Below are positions 10,516-21,252 of a DNA stretch of 64,000 bases, piece after piece. The notes beneath the pieces are model-generated. The model was given only the letters and a program-made list of their open reading frames with translations, was not told where the DNA came from and did not search any database. Positions within the stretch are counted from its first letter, which is position 1. The number at the start of each line of letters is the position of its first letter. A program made the position numbers and the translations under genes. The stretch spans positions 18,213,971-18,277,970 of the forward strand of contig CM030360.1 of NCBI GenBank assembly GCA_017893485.1, written 5' to 3'. The stretch comes from Hemerocallis citrina (Eukaryota; Streptophyta; Magnoliopsida; Asparagales; Asphodelaceae).

Positions 10516-13500
10516 TTAGTACCCTGCTGGAGCACCACCTTTCCTTGGGTCACTAACAGCATTAAGAACTGTTACATTAGTTACTTGGTTATTGGACTCA
10601 ACTTTAGTATCCTGGTATACCACGAACTGGCAAATAGCTCCTTCTCCGTCCCATTTTTCAAGTACATAACCCTTGCCTTCTAGATAATCAAGCAAATTTT
10701 CGGAGACCTCGATATGAACTTCTGTCACTGTCGTGATATTCTCATATAAAACCTTGTTTGGAAATAACTGCACATTCAAAAGTGTTATATTTAGAAATTT
10801 TAATTACAAAAAATATTTGTCCGAAAAGAAATTTGTAAATTAGATATTAGTAAACCCATTTAGAAATTTCTCTACGATAACTTTTTGAAAGTAAATTTTT
10901 TGTCTGAAAAAGAATATATCTTTGTGTATATCTCTAACCGTGTGATAAACTCTTGGACTGATGACCGAATCGAATGTGCCCATTTCAAGGCCAAAGTAAT
11001 TCAAGAATACTTGAGTTACTGTTATAAGGATCAGGGGTCCCCCACTTGCACCAATCACAGCGTGTAGTTCACCATCCTACAGAAAATTAACATGAATAAT
11101 CAAAAATGAAAAAAAAAAAAAAAAAAAAAGGAAAGAAAAAATTAAGTAAAAAAAAAAAAAGATACGCGTGGCAGATTACTCTGAACAATTATATATATAT
11201 GAATTTGAGATACGCGTGGCAGATTCTGTTTTGAAACATTTCACTCGCTTACACTTGGATTCATATTATCATTGAACATAATAAGAAATTAGATGGCATT
11301 TTGCGATATATATTTTGAGTCAAAATAAATAAATAAATAAATACCTTGAGAACAATTGTGGGTGTCATAGATGATAATGGTGTCCTGTTTGCTTCAATAT
11401 AATTAGCAGGAGCTACAGGTAGATGATAAATATTCTCTGAAGAGTAGTAGTCAGTTGGGGAAGAGAAATCGTCCATTTCATTATTCAACAATATTCCAGT
11501 ACTCGGTGACATAAAACATGATCCAAAATGATAGTTTATTGTGCTAGTTAAAGCAACAGCATTTTTTTGCTCATCGATAATGCTAATGTGAGTGGTTCCG
11601 TCACCAGGAATCGGAGCCCATCTGAAATTAATACATATATTAGTTTCGGATAATTAGCAATAATATTAATTATTTGTAAAATATAAGCCATTATATTTAA
11701 TTAGAATAATCTTCAAATAAAGCAAGGATATATATAAAGAGAACTAGGATGCAATTTTTCGTAAGAATTTTACCTGTCACCATAGACCCGAGGATCATTA
11801 TATGTCTGGTAATCGCTTATAAGATTCCTGACATAACTACCAACCCTTGGATCGAGCATATCGTTGAGGACTTCCTGAATTGTTCCTGCATTTTTGTTAT
11901 CATCCGGATCTCCAAGATTCATTCTCATTGCAAACACATGTTTCAATGCTTCAAGAAACCGATGACGTCCAAGGTCACCAACAACTTCATCGGGAATTCC
12001 ATAGCTTTGAAGAATGTTCAGCATCTGCGCGCGTGTTAATATATATATACATGAAAAACACATATTGATCACTCTTAATTGTAAGTATATAATATTTCGA
12101 TCGATCCCCATTTTATGTAGAACATTAATATATAGCAGTGTAGTCACACAGCTAGATAGATATATTTACCATTATGAATGAGGCTCCACCAGATGAAGGG
12201 GGAGGCATGGTGAGGACTTCCAGCCCCGAGTCCGGCCCAAAGACACTTACATTTAGAGGTTGCCTAACTATAACCTCATAATTGTTCAAGTCGTCCATAG
12301 TGAGTATCCCTTTTGCGTTTTGAATGTCTTGAACTAGATTGCTCCCTATCTCACCACCATACAACACACTAGGTCCCTTTTCTGCAATTGTTGACAGTGT
12401 ATCTGCGAGCTTCTCATTTTTGCACATATCATGGGCCTGTAGTAGTTGATTTCCTTTCGTATACACACTTCTAAGTCCTGTGTCATTGAAGATACATGAA
12501 TTCTGGAGAAGCATTTGACCATGGAGATACTCGGATATGGTGAATCCATTTCTTGCAAAATCAATAGCTGGTTGAAAAAGCCTTGACCAGGTTACATTGC
12601 CACTGCCGTACTCGTTCCATGCCTTATAATAACCCTTGAGTTCGCCTGGAATGGCAATTGAGAGTGGTCCACTAACTTTTGCTTCAGGATCAGCATTGTA
12701 CATATCCTGCATGAGAAAACAAGATATATATTTACATAGCTACGAAAGGTCTGGATTATTATTCTGATAACATAGATCTAGTTTGTCATGAATTTGAGTC
12801 TTCGGGCCGGATAACAATTTAAATGAAAATAAAACCAACAAAATAATTGATCAGATAGCACCAGCTGCCACTATGAATTGTATCAGTTGTTTAATTTGGA
12901 AAAATTTGCCGTACTGCCCCCTATTTTGAAAATAATTAGCGCCTTGCCCCACTTGCCAAAACAATTAGCGATATGCCCTTTTTTAGGGCACGTCAGCAAC
13001 AAACGTTATTGGAAAAAACGGCATAGGTTATTTCGATGCCGTTCTTCCCAATAACGGCATTGTTTGGAAAAAAAGTTTCATGCCTAACAACATCTGTTAA
13101 TTTTTGTCTAAAGATCTAACAGTTTCAATTGTGAGCTGAGAGAGAATTGCAAAATTAAAATAACTAATGCCGTTCTCTCAGAGAACGACAACAATTATAC
13201 TGATGCCGTTATTTTGAATAACGGCATCAGTTATATTCGTTTTGCACAGTTTCCTATAATCAAAAACCCTCTTCTCCTTTCTCCTACCCCTTGTCATTCG
13301 TAATCTTCTCTCTCTCTTTCTCTTCACTCCTGTTACCCACAAACCCTAGATCCCAAAATTAAAAAATTCCAACCATTCGAGTGCTCTAAAATTTCATACA
13401 TCCTACCTCCTTACTCCCACTCTCATTTCATGATTCATCCTCAACGAATTTTGAAGCTAGTGGTGGTACGGTTTAATTTGAAGGTATTATTATCTTAACC

Positions 13501-16500
13501 ATATGTTTGATATGTATTCCCCTGTTATGCTTATTGTGAGTAGTGAATGACTTGAATATGTTTGAATTTTTATGCATAGGTATGGAATTTGATATCCCTA
13601 TTTGGTTATATTTTGGGGGTGAAGTAATTAAGGATCCCAAGATTGGATATTCTTATAGTAATATTGAACCGGTAATTATTTGGGCTCCCCGCAACTTTAC
13701 GTACTCAGAATTAATATATAAGATAGATGAAGTCACCAATTGAGATAGAAGTGAAATGAGTCTGAAACTCAGAGCCCGTTATGCTGCTGGTAAAGGGGAT
13801 GTACAGTATTTCATGTTGGTACCCATAAACAATGACAATTCTCTCAGGTCTATGTTGCTTAGGACACTTCATCCAAGTTGTAGTTGGAATCTAGTTGAGT
13901 TATATATCGATCAAACGAGACTTCCAAATACTACACGAGTTGTTATCGAAAATCCAAGGCCCACACGGACTTTGAAACCATCTGCAGAGTCACATGCTAG
14001 AATTTCAAATACAGACGAAGATACTAGCACAACTCCAACGAAACCTGTTTCCTCCAAATACGAGCAGGTACATCCTACGCTATTGTCACAAATTTATTAC
14101 TAGCTGGCATGGCTATGGAAGACTTTGACAACGCCGTTGTAAATAACGACTTGGTCGAAGAGGAAGAAGATGAGGAAAGCAGTCTCGAAGATGATGATCA
14201 AGAGATTACCGTTGAAGCTCCGGTTTTTGATGTCAATGTTGATGTGCCGGTTAACAATGCCCACGTGTTGCCAAGTCAGGACACAAGTGCAGCGATGCGT
14301 GGATCTCAATCCAATGAATGGATGTCTTGTGCCCCCATACATGAACATGGACAGTCTTCCGTTGGTTCTTCCAACTTGGATGAACTTTTTATAGGTCAAA
14401 GATTTTCAACCAAAGATGCTCTATAACATCAAGTGAAGATGTACGCCGTGAAGAACCACAGAGAATTCGTGACGATAAAATCAGATCGTGGTCTATACCA
14501 TGTGAAATGTAAATACGCGTCCATCAACCATTCAGCCGAGGAGATTGCAGAAAACCCGTCACTTAAAAATGTAGTTGGTTTTCCATGGAGGTTGCATGCC
14601 ATTGTTCCCAAATGCCGTAATTATTTCGTGGTAAAAAAGCTTGAAGGTGCACACACATATGTGAATCCTACATTGACTCAAGATCACAGCAAAATTGACT
14701 CGACGGTCGTATCGACGGTCATATTGGATGTTGTGAAGGAACAACTCTCAATAACACCAAGAGCCATAATTAGAATAGTGAAGGATAGGTTCCATTACAC
14801 AATATCATATTGGAAAGCTTGGAAGGCTAAACATAAAGCAGTTGAGAAGATATATGGTTTTTTTGAAAAAGCATACACTAAATTACCATATCTACTTAAT
14901 GCAATTCAAGCTTCAAATCCGGGTACGGCTGTACATTAGGCGAAAATTGTGACCGATCCGGGCATAGAAACATTTAAGGGTGTTTTTTGGGCATTCGGTC
15001 CTTCCATCGAAGGATTAAAGGCATGTAGACCATTTATAAGTGTAGACGGCACTCACTTGTACGGGAAATATAAAGGCTGTTTGTTGATTACGGTTTCACC
15101 AGACGCAAACGGGAGGTTGTTTTCCGTTTGCGTTTGCGCTAGTTGACGGTGAAAGCATAGAAACGTGGACATGGTTCATGAACTGTATTCGGTGCTTTGT
15201 CACAGATCGTGAAGGTCTGTGTGTCATTTCTAATCGACATACCGGTATTTTATCAGCATTGCAAAATGAGTTCGGTACGTGGAGGGAACTATTTGCATAT
15301 CATCGGTACTGTATGCGGCATTTTACTAGCAATTTCCATAAAAAATTTGGTTGCAAATTTTTGATAAATAAGTTGAAGGTAATTGCGTGTCAAAATCAGT
15401 GAAAGAAGTACGAGAAAAAGATGGCACAACTTGAAGCGAGCAATGCTGATGGGGCTAATTGGTTGAAGGAGAAAGTGATCGAGAAGTGGGCACTTACTGC
15501 CGATGGTGGGCGTAGATATGGTATAATGACAATAAACCTGTCTGAAGTGTTCAACTCGGTTCTAAAAGGTGTCCGTAGCTTACTTGTCACCGCAATTGTA
15601 GAACATATATTTTTTGTCTAAACATGTACTTCACTGATCGCCGTGAAGCCGCACAGACACTTATCAGTGAAGGTAAATTATGGGCACCTCGGATTCAGGA
15701 CCTTATTGATGTCCGCCGTGAAAAATTCAATTTACATGAGGCAATAATTTTTAATAATCGGTCAGGTGTTTTTGGGGTGAACGAGAGGGTGCGTCGCCAT
15801 AATGGTGTGCATTCGGAAACTCATTTTTTCTACATCTCCTTTCCAAACCGTCTGCGATCTATGATCTTCTTGCAGATAAAGAACGGTAGGATCTATTGGA
15901 CCCGGATGTCCCCGTGGTCCATACGACGTACTAGATGAAGCACCCACATCATGGAAAGAAGATGGTTGTGTAGGATCCATTTGTCTGTCAACATTAACGA
16001 ATATAACTGATGTCGTTATTCAAAATAATGGCATCAGTATAATCGTTGTCGTTCTCCGAGAGAACGACATTAGTTATTTTAATTTTGCAATTCTCTCTCA
16101 GCTCACAATTGAGACTGTTAGATCTTTAGACAAAAAATAACAGATGCCGTTATTCCAAATAACGGCATGAAACTTTTTTTCCAAACAGATGCCGTTATTG
16201 GGAAGAACGGCATCAAAATAACCTATGCCGTTTTTTCCAATAACGTTTGTTGCTGGCGTGTTCTAAATAAGGGCATATCGCTAATTGTTTTGGGAAGTGC
16301 GGCAATGCGCTAACTATTTTCAAATAAGGGGGCAGTACGGCAAATTTTTCTTTATTCTTTATTTTGTTACGTGTGTTCTTGAAAATTACCATGCCAAAAG
16401 GAAATGCTATGATAGGTAATTAGATTTGGATATAAATGGCATATTGATCATATATAACCAAAATATACAGTTAGGGAAAAAATATAACCGAGTCCATTCA

Positions 16501-19401
16501 TTTAAGCACTTATATATAGAAGTGCATTATTTTTGGAATAATCCCAGCTTCAAAATGGACTTCAAAACTAAGCATTTGTGGAAAATAATATATATGTTTA
16601 CTCATTCATGTCTACCAAATAGAAAATTCTTTTTCCCAGGAGATCGATCGGTGCTTATAATTTTTCCATAAAACGAGGGGCAGACATGACTCTCCGATAA
16701 TCTCCTTGCAGATGTACAAAGATGAGTACAGTTAAAATTAGTAATGTATATTCAGGGTGCGTGATTATTTAGCAAATACGAGCATAAAAAATTGTAGCTG
16801 TAATATATCATGTGTTTGTAGTTGCAGAGATATATAATTAATACCGCAGTGGTTTTGTGTGGAGCTCGTTCCCTCATGTCAAGGGCTGTAGTAGTCCCAT
16901 TTGCCAACCTTATTACCATGAAGGCGCCTCCACCGATACCGCTTGATGCAGCACTAACCACACCTAAGCACAATGCAGTGGCCACAGCTGCATCCACTGC
17001 ATTACCATTTTCTTCCAGCACATCCTTCCCAACTATAGAGCATCGACCGTCATCAGCGGCAACTGCAGCGTTTCTAACTACAATATCGGATATTATCGTA
17101 GGAAGTACACTAGGACTTGGACTTGGACTTTGGCCGGGTAAAGAGCTTAGGTTTGGACTTGGACTTTGACCGGGACTTGGGCTTGGGCTTAGGCTTAGAT
17201 TTAGGCTTGGGGGAATTCTTAGGGCCCGAACTGAAACGGGGAACAGTAGTACTAGCAAGAATACTTCAGTGACTAGCCACAAGGATGACGATGGAGCTGC
17301 ACAAAACAATTAATGCATTGTTAAATTTGTTAGTGGAAGCGCCCAGCACATGCAAAATTATTTCTTTGATGCAATATATATGGAGACTCATATATGGAGA
17401 CTAGAGAGAGGGTCTATCTCATTAATTGTCTCTGTAGTTAACTGTTTCCTCTTTAAAAATTAGGAAGGCAGTATTTGCTTAATTATGAGATCTATAAGCA
17501 CGGTTCTACATACGGATTGGGATATATCCTCTTAGATACACAAAAAACAAAAAAAATAGTGAACCATTCACTACTTTTTTTCAAAAACGTCTTAAGATTT
17601 TATGCATACAAATAATTTAAGTCAATTTATTTTTTTTTAAAAATATTTCTTTCAAATCCATGCCACAATTTCCTCAATCTCTTTTCATCTGCCATACCAT
17701 TTTCTCAAAAAGCTCCCTTATACACTAAATATTTTTCACACATTTGAGTTCCAAATCATGTTGTTCAAATTCACTTTTTTTTAAATAAAAAAAAATCCTG
17801 TTCAAATTAATATGTTAATCCCTTAAAAGAGCATCTCTGTATTTTACATATAAGTTCTTTATATTCTTTTATTAATTTTCTGTTGCTAACAAAAAAAAAG
17901 GGGGGGGGGGGGGGGGGGGTTTAACATATAGGTCCTGACAAATATGTGAATATCACATATACCCCTTACAAATGTGTATTTTCATATTTATCCCTAACAA
18001 TGTGTGTTCAACCTCTTAGTTACCCCTTAAGTGTAAACTACATTAAAAACATAAAAATGTATAAAATATGCAATTCTATTTAATAGATTTTATGTAAAAT
18101 GACTGAAATACCATTCCTCCACTAGTCAAGCTTCATCTTCTTACTTTTTTTACAAACTAAATCGACTATAAAACCAACTGAAATACATCAACAATTCTCA
18201 ATTTTTATTCAGTTTTCTTAATAAATGAACAAATTTACAGTATATCTTTGTAATTTCATATTCTTTAATTTTTATCATGTGTTCTAGCCAAATTCGCCAC
18301 TAATCTTATAAATTCCATATACACGTAGTTTGAAGTAACTTTTAGGGATAAATAAGAAATGAGATTATATTGTTAGGGGCATATATAAAAATACACATTT
18401 TTGAAGGGTATATATGATATTAGCATATTTGTTATGGGTATACGGGTTAAAAACCCAATAAAAAAAAGCAGCAGAATTAATGATTACTTTAATCAGCTTA
18501 CATAAAGTAACACCATTTTAAAGTTTGCACAACTATCAAAGTAAAATAAGTTGAAATAATGAATTTATCAACTATCAAAGTAACTGATTCCAATTAGAAG
18601 AAAACCACGAGCTAAGAATCCTGCAGAGATCACACCAATGAATAATACCAACATGACAATCAATAAGGTCTCAAATTCTTTCCCTATTTCTCAAAGCAGA
18701 AAAATAATGAGTAATGCTAGAGCCACTACCAATTTCACTATATTTCTCTTCACTACCTTAGGTGGCACATTCCGATAGGTAGGAAATGATAGAGTAGGTG
18801 GGAGAACTCTCCAATAGGAATATGCCACCTAAGGTAGTGAAGAAAATGGTAGTGAAATTGGTAGTGGCTAAAGCATTACTCAAAAATAATTGATCTCTTG
18901 TGAGGCACCAAAGAGGGAGGAATCTAATTAAGAATATAATAAATATGTAAAGGTGTTTAATCTAGAGAGCGTTTTGAAATATGTAAAGGTGTTGGGTAAA
19001 TCTTTCACTAGGATTGCGGTTGAAAGAATATTGAGTGAATTGCAGCGTGGATTAGGAAGATTATTAAAATAACTTGACTTAAATATTTGTATCCATCAAT
19101 CTTAAGATGAACGGTTATTAAAAAAAAGTAGCAAATAGTTCTCTATTTTTGGTGCATTTAAGAGGATCAATATACTCTTGGAAAAACAATGAGATAACTA
19201 AATTTGTAAATTATAATTATTAATTGATTATTGTTAATTTTGAACTACTCAGTCTCATTATTATTTATGAACAAAGAGAATAAACTCTGCAAAAGTTTGG
19301 GAAAAAAAAATACAAAATTTAATGTATGTTAGTACCCATCCCCTAAGCTAATGTGTGTCTGTGTGTAGGTGAGTGAGAGGGAGAGAGAGCTCACCAGCCA
19401 T
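10516..19401 (-). CDS. GGT: Gamma-glutamyltransferase / glutathione hydrolase (GGT1/2 type), 7 coding exons
   Basis: Exons (minus strand): 19395-19401, 16845-17296, 12170-12706, 11774-12024, 11345-11621, 10939-11076, 10516-10767. All have GT-AG borders and matching phases: 1914 nt, 637 aa. The first exon is ATGGCTG followed by GTGAGC. GGT cleaves the gamma-glutamyl bond of glutathione and conjugates, usually at the cell surface or apoplast. Residues about 8-28 are hydrophobic (signal peptide or anchor), and 35-68 are an unusual Ser-Pro-rich linker. ADDGRCS, GNAVDAAVA and SSGIGGGAF follow. MPPPSSGGASF precedes the small subunit, which starts at the predicted nucleophile Thr425 (GDGTTHIS). Then come ALTSTIN, LNNEMDDFSSP, PLSSMTPTIV, GASGGPL and the terminal SDPRKGGAPAGY, which fits plant GGT1/2 rather than the vacuolar form. 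Intron 2 (12707-16844) contains MULE B. No stop or frameshift was seen, so the gene looks intact. Confidence 0.9.
12899..13242. repeat. MULE B left terminal inverted repeat
   Basis: About 344 bases matching the reverse complement of 15996-16350 over most of its length, including the GTGAGCTGAGAGAGAATTGC block. Confidence 0.9.
13543..15780 (+). pseudogene. MuDR-type transposase pseudogene of MULE B
   Basis: One ancestral frame is broken by stops and shifts. The N-terminal part (13543-14100; MEFDIPIWLYFGGEVI, FTYSELIYKI) is PB1-like. It is followed by an acidic linker (14109-14426; EEEEDEESSLEDDD) and a MuDR DNA-binding-like region (14433-14939; AVKNHREFVTIKSDRGLYHV). The DDE region (14949-15400) shows FISVDGTHLYGKYKGCLL and, after a shift, VDGESIETWTWFM. 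CVISNRHTGIL has N where the catalytic D is expected, as in SDRH of MULE A. The C-terminal part (15421-15780) shows FNSVLKGVR. No SWIM finger was seen. Segment frames change near 14105, 15150 and 15620, with stops after 14426, 14939, 15400 and 15620. Not functional. Confidence 0.85.
15780..15980 (-). pseudogene. PMD N-terminal fragment of MULE B
   Basis: From the ATG at 15980 the frame reads MDPTQPSSFHDVGASSSTSY, then GHPGPIDPTVLYLQ and TVWKGD. It aligns in order with the PMD fragment of MULE A (GGPGPLEPSLLTLQ, DVWNGES). It begins about 15 bases inside the right TIR boundary and stops where the transposase tail begins, so most of the domain is lost. Confidence 0.55.
15996..16350. repeat. MULE B right terminal inverted repeat
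   Basis: About 355 bases, reverse complement of the left TIR. The inner boundary AACGAATATAACTGATG matches CATCAGTTATATTCGTT at 13226-13242. Confidence 0.9.
17916..18456. mobile_element. Inverted-repeat element (MITE-like) in GGT intron 1
   Basis: The left arm (from GGGTTTAACATATAGG, about 17916) and right arm (ending GGTTAAAAACCC at 18456) are inverted copies of about 90 bases. They share blocks such as ATATACCCCTTACAAATGTG against CACATTTTTGAAGGGTATAT. The left arm starts in a 19-G run (17900-17918). A-rich flanks make the target duplication unreadable. Non-coding. Confidence 0.65.
18709..18881. mobile_element. Mutator-type MITE with perfect 9-bp target duplication
   Basis: Almost perfect inverted repeats of about 65 bases begin GAGTAATGCTAGAGCCACTA and end in the complement (AAGCATTACTC at 18871-18881). 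The 9-mer AAAAATAAT occurs directly on both sides (18700-18708 and 18882-18890), as expected for the Mutator superfamily. It lies in GGT intron 1 and has no coding capacity. Confidence 0.92.
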
Positions 19402-19461
19402 GCTACGAGAGGAGTATCTCCTTCGGGTTGCTGTGTGGAGAATCAACTGCATGTTAAGGTC

Positions 19462-19470
19462 CCTTTTATA
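19462..19470 (-). promoter_or_regulatory. TATA box of GGT gene
   Basis: The minus strand reads CTATAAAAGGGAC, about 60 nt upstream of the ATG at 19401, giving an expected start near 19435-19440 and a 5' UTR of roughly 35-40 nt. An ATG at 19450-19452 lies only about 20 nt from the TATA box and is probably upstream of the transcription start. Confidence 0.75.
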
Positions 19471-19502
19471 GAACAATTCTGTACGAGTGGGACCCACTAA
19501 TG

Positions 19503-19862
19503 TACGGACTGTGTATTGAACATTATTTTTAAAAGTTTTTTTAAGCTGGAGCTTGCTATATTCTTATTATCAAAAAATAATAATTATAATAACATTGCCA
19601 GTACAAATAAAATTTCGATGATAACTAAGAAGAAACACAAATATAGATCCATTATCTTTAGTTACTGAAGAACGCAAATCTTGACGATTATATCACTATC
19701 AGAGAGCCAATAACTTGTAAATTGTAATTATGTAGGAACACAATGAATATTTGATACTAAACGAGGATGATTCATGAATATTTGAATTTAAAACAGAGAG
19801 AATTATCATGTTCCATCAGGTAAGCAAGCAATGAATGAAATAATGTTTTCAACTACATGAAT
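19503..19862. repeat. GGT upstream segment, copy 1 of dispersed duplication
   Basis: About 360 bases directly upstream of the GGT promoter, colinear with 25127-25490. Shared blocks include TATTCTTATTATC, AAGAAGAAACACAAATATAG, ACTATCAGAGAGCC and GAGAGAATTATCATG. Small indels separate the copies. Confidence 0.85.
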
Positions 19863-20090
19863 TTGTCTATATTATATATACATGTCGTTGAAAACAGAAT
19901 AAAATAAATTAATATTAGAATGTGTAAAAATCGTTTAATTTTTTTCTTTCCCCACATGACCTATATATGATATCTCAAAATGAGACCTGCAGGCAAATTC
20001 ATGCTAGTTCGAAATAAACAGAAAAGAAAAAAATTATAGTTTGGCCTTTTGTTTGACAACGGCTTAATTTCCATTCCTATTTAGGCTTAC

Positions 20091-21120
20091 GGCTTTGTTT
20101 GGTTCAAAGGAGAGGAATGGATGAAAAGGGAGGGGGAGAATTTTAATCAAGACTCTGTTTGGTTCAAAGGAGGGAAGAGGTGGGAAAATAATTATTTTCT
20201 TACTTGGTTCACAAGGGGAGGGAAGAAATTTTATAATTAAATTATTTTTATACCCTTTCATATTTTGAGAGAGCCTATGTATTATTGTTTCTAATTCTAA
20301 TTTTGTAATATAAACAAAATAATGAAGACCAATATACAAAATAATGAAGGCGAATTGATTGATAATACTTGAACAAATTAAATCAGATTCTGGCCCCAAA
20401 TACTACATGCTCTGAGACCACCAGTTGGCTAAACCATTACTGTAAGTCCAATATTTATGTAATATTATATATAGACAAAAATAGTAACAAGATTTAACTC
20501 ATCTAGCTCATAAGAGAAAAATACTTTAATTTGTATTCTTTCAATTCACTTTTCGTGATTGAAGGAGGACTTCTTGCTGCCTATGTGGACGAAAAAAGAG
20601 ATCAATGTTCAAACTATGCAATGTATCCCCAACTGTTAACAGAGAGACCAAGTATCATTCAGACTCTTGCATTGCATGCTAAAGCTTTAAACATACAATA
20701 ATATTTTTGCTTAAAAAAGATATATAAATAAGTAAATAAAATAAAACTGGAAATGTCGGGAGAAAGACGAGTTAGGAGAGAGAGAGGATATCTGCTCCTC
20801 ACCTCCACGACAAGGAGGGGGAAAATAGAGAGAGCGCGAGTGGGAGAGAGAGAGTCGGGAGAGAGAGGATATCTTTTTTATTTTAAGAATTTAGATCTAA
20901 AAAGGGCAATTTAGTCCAATCACTTTAAAAAATTAGACTCACTTTCTCTTCCCTCCAAATCTCCCAATATTGGAGTGGAGCCAAAATTAGCTCAGGAGGG
21001 ATTCTGCATCCCTCCATCCCCCCCTTCCCTCCTAAAAAATGAACCAAACGACAAATGTTTTAAAAAATCCCTTCTCTTCCCTCCCTTCCCCTCCATTCCC
21101 CTTCAACCAAACAGCCCCCC
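20091..21120. mobile_element. TIR element with GGCTGTTTGGTT-type ends
   Basis: The left end reads GGCTTTGTTTGGTTCAAAGG (20091). The right end is the complement of GGGGCTGTTTGGTTGAAGGG (ending about 21116-21120). Purine-rich blocks such as GAGGAATGGA and GGGAGGGAAG continue on both sides as inverted copies. A second inner pair (TGTTTGGTTCAAAGGAGGG at 20157, complement near 21020-21050) suggests nesting or an end duplication. The interior is AT-rich with a GA-rich hairpin region near 20755-20870 and no coding frame. Target duplication unresolved, so the superfamily is unassigned. Confidence 0.6.
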
Positions 21121-21252
21121 AAGTCTTAAACAATCAAAATCTTTCTTGGAATTGCTCATATCCTTATATATTATTATAAAAACTAGATTAAAAGTACTTA
21201 TATGGATGAAAACATTTCTCAATTAAAAGGTTGTATTTATAATGTTCATTTC

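Larger units (their letters stand above)
12899..16350 (+). mobile_element. MULE B (Mutator superfamily) inside GGT intron 2
   Basis: Long terminal inverted repeats (12899-13242 and 15996-16350) both begin GAAAAATTTGCCGTACTGCC and contain repeated GATGCCGTTATT/AATAACGGCATC palindromes. The flanking 9-mers TTTAATTTG (12890-12898) and TTTATTCTT (16351-16359) agree at 6 of 9 positions, a decayed target duplication. The element carries a plus-strand transposase pseudogene and a short minus-strand PMD fragment ending next to it. It is antisense to GGT as far as the transposase is concerned, and lies wholly inside the intron. Confidence 0.9.
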
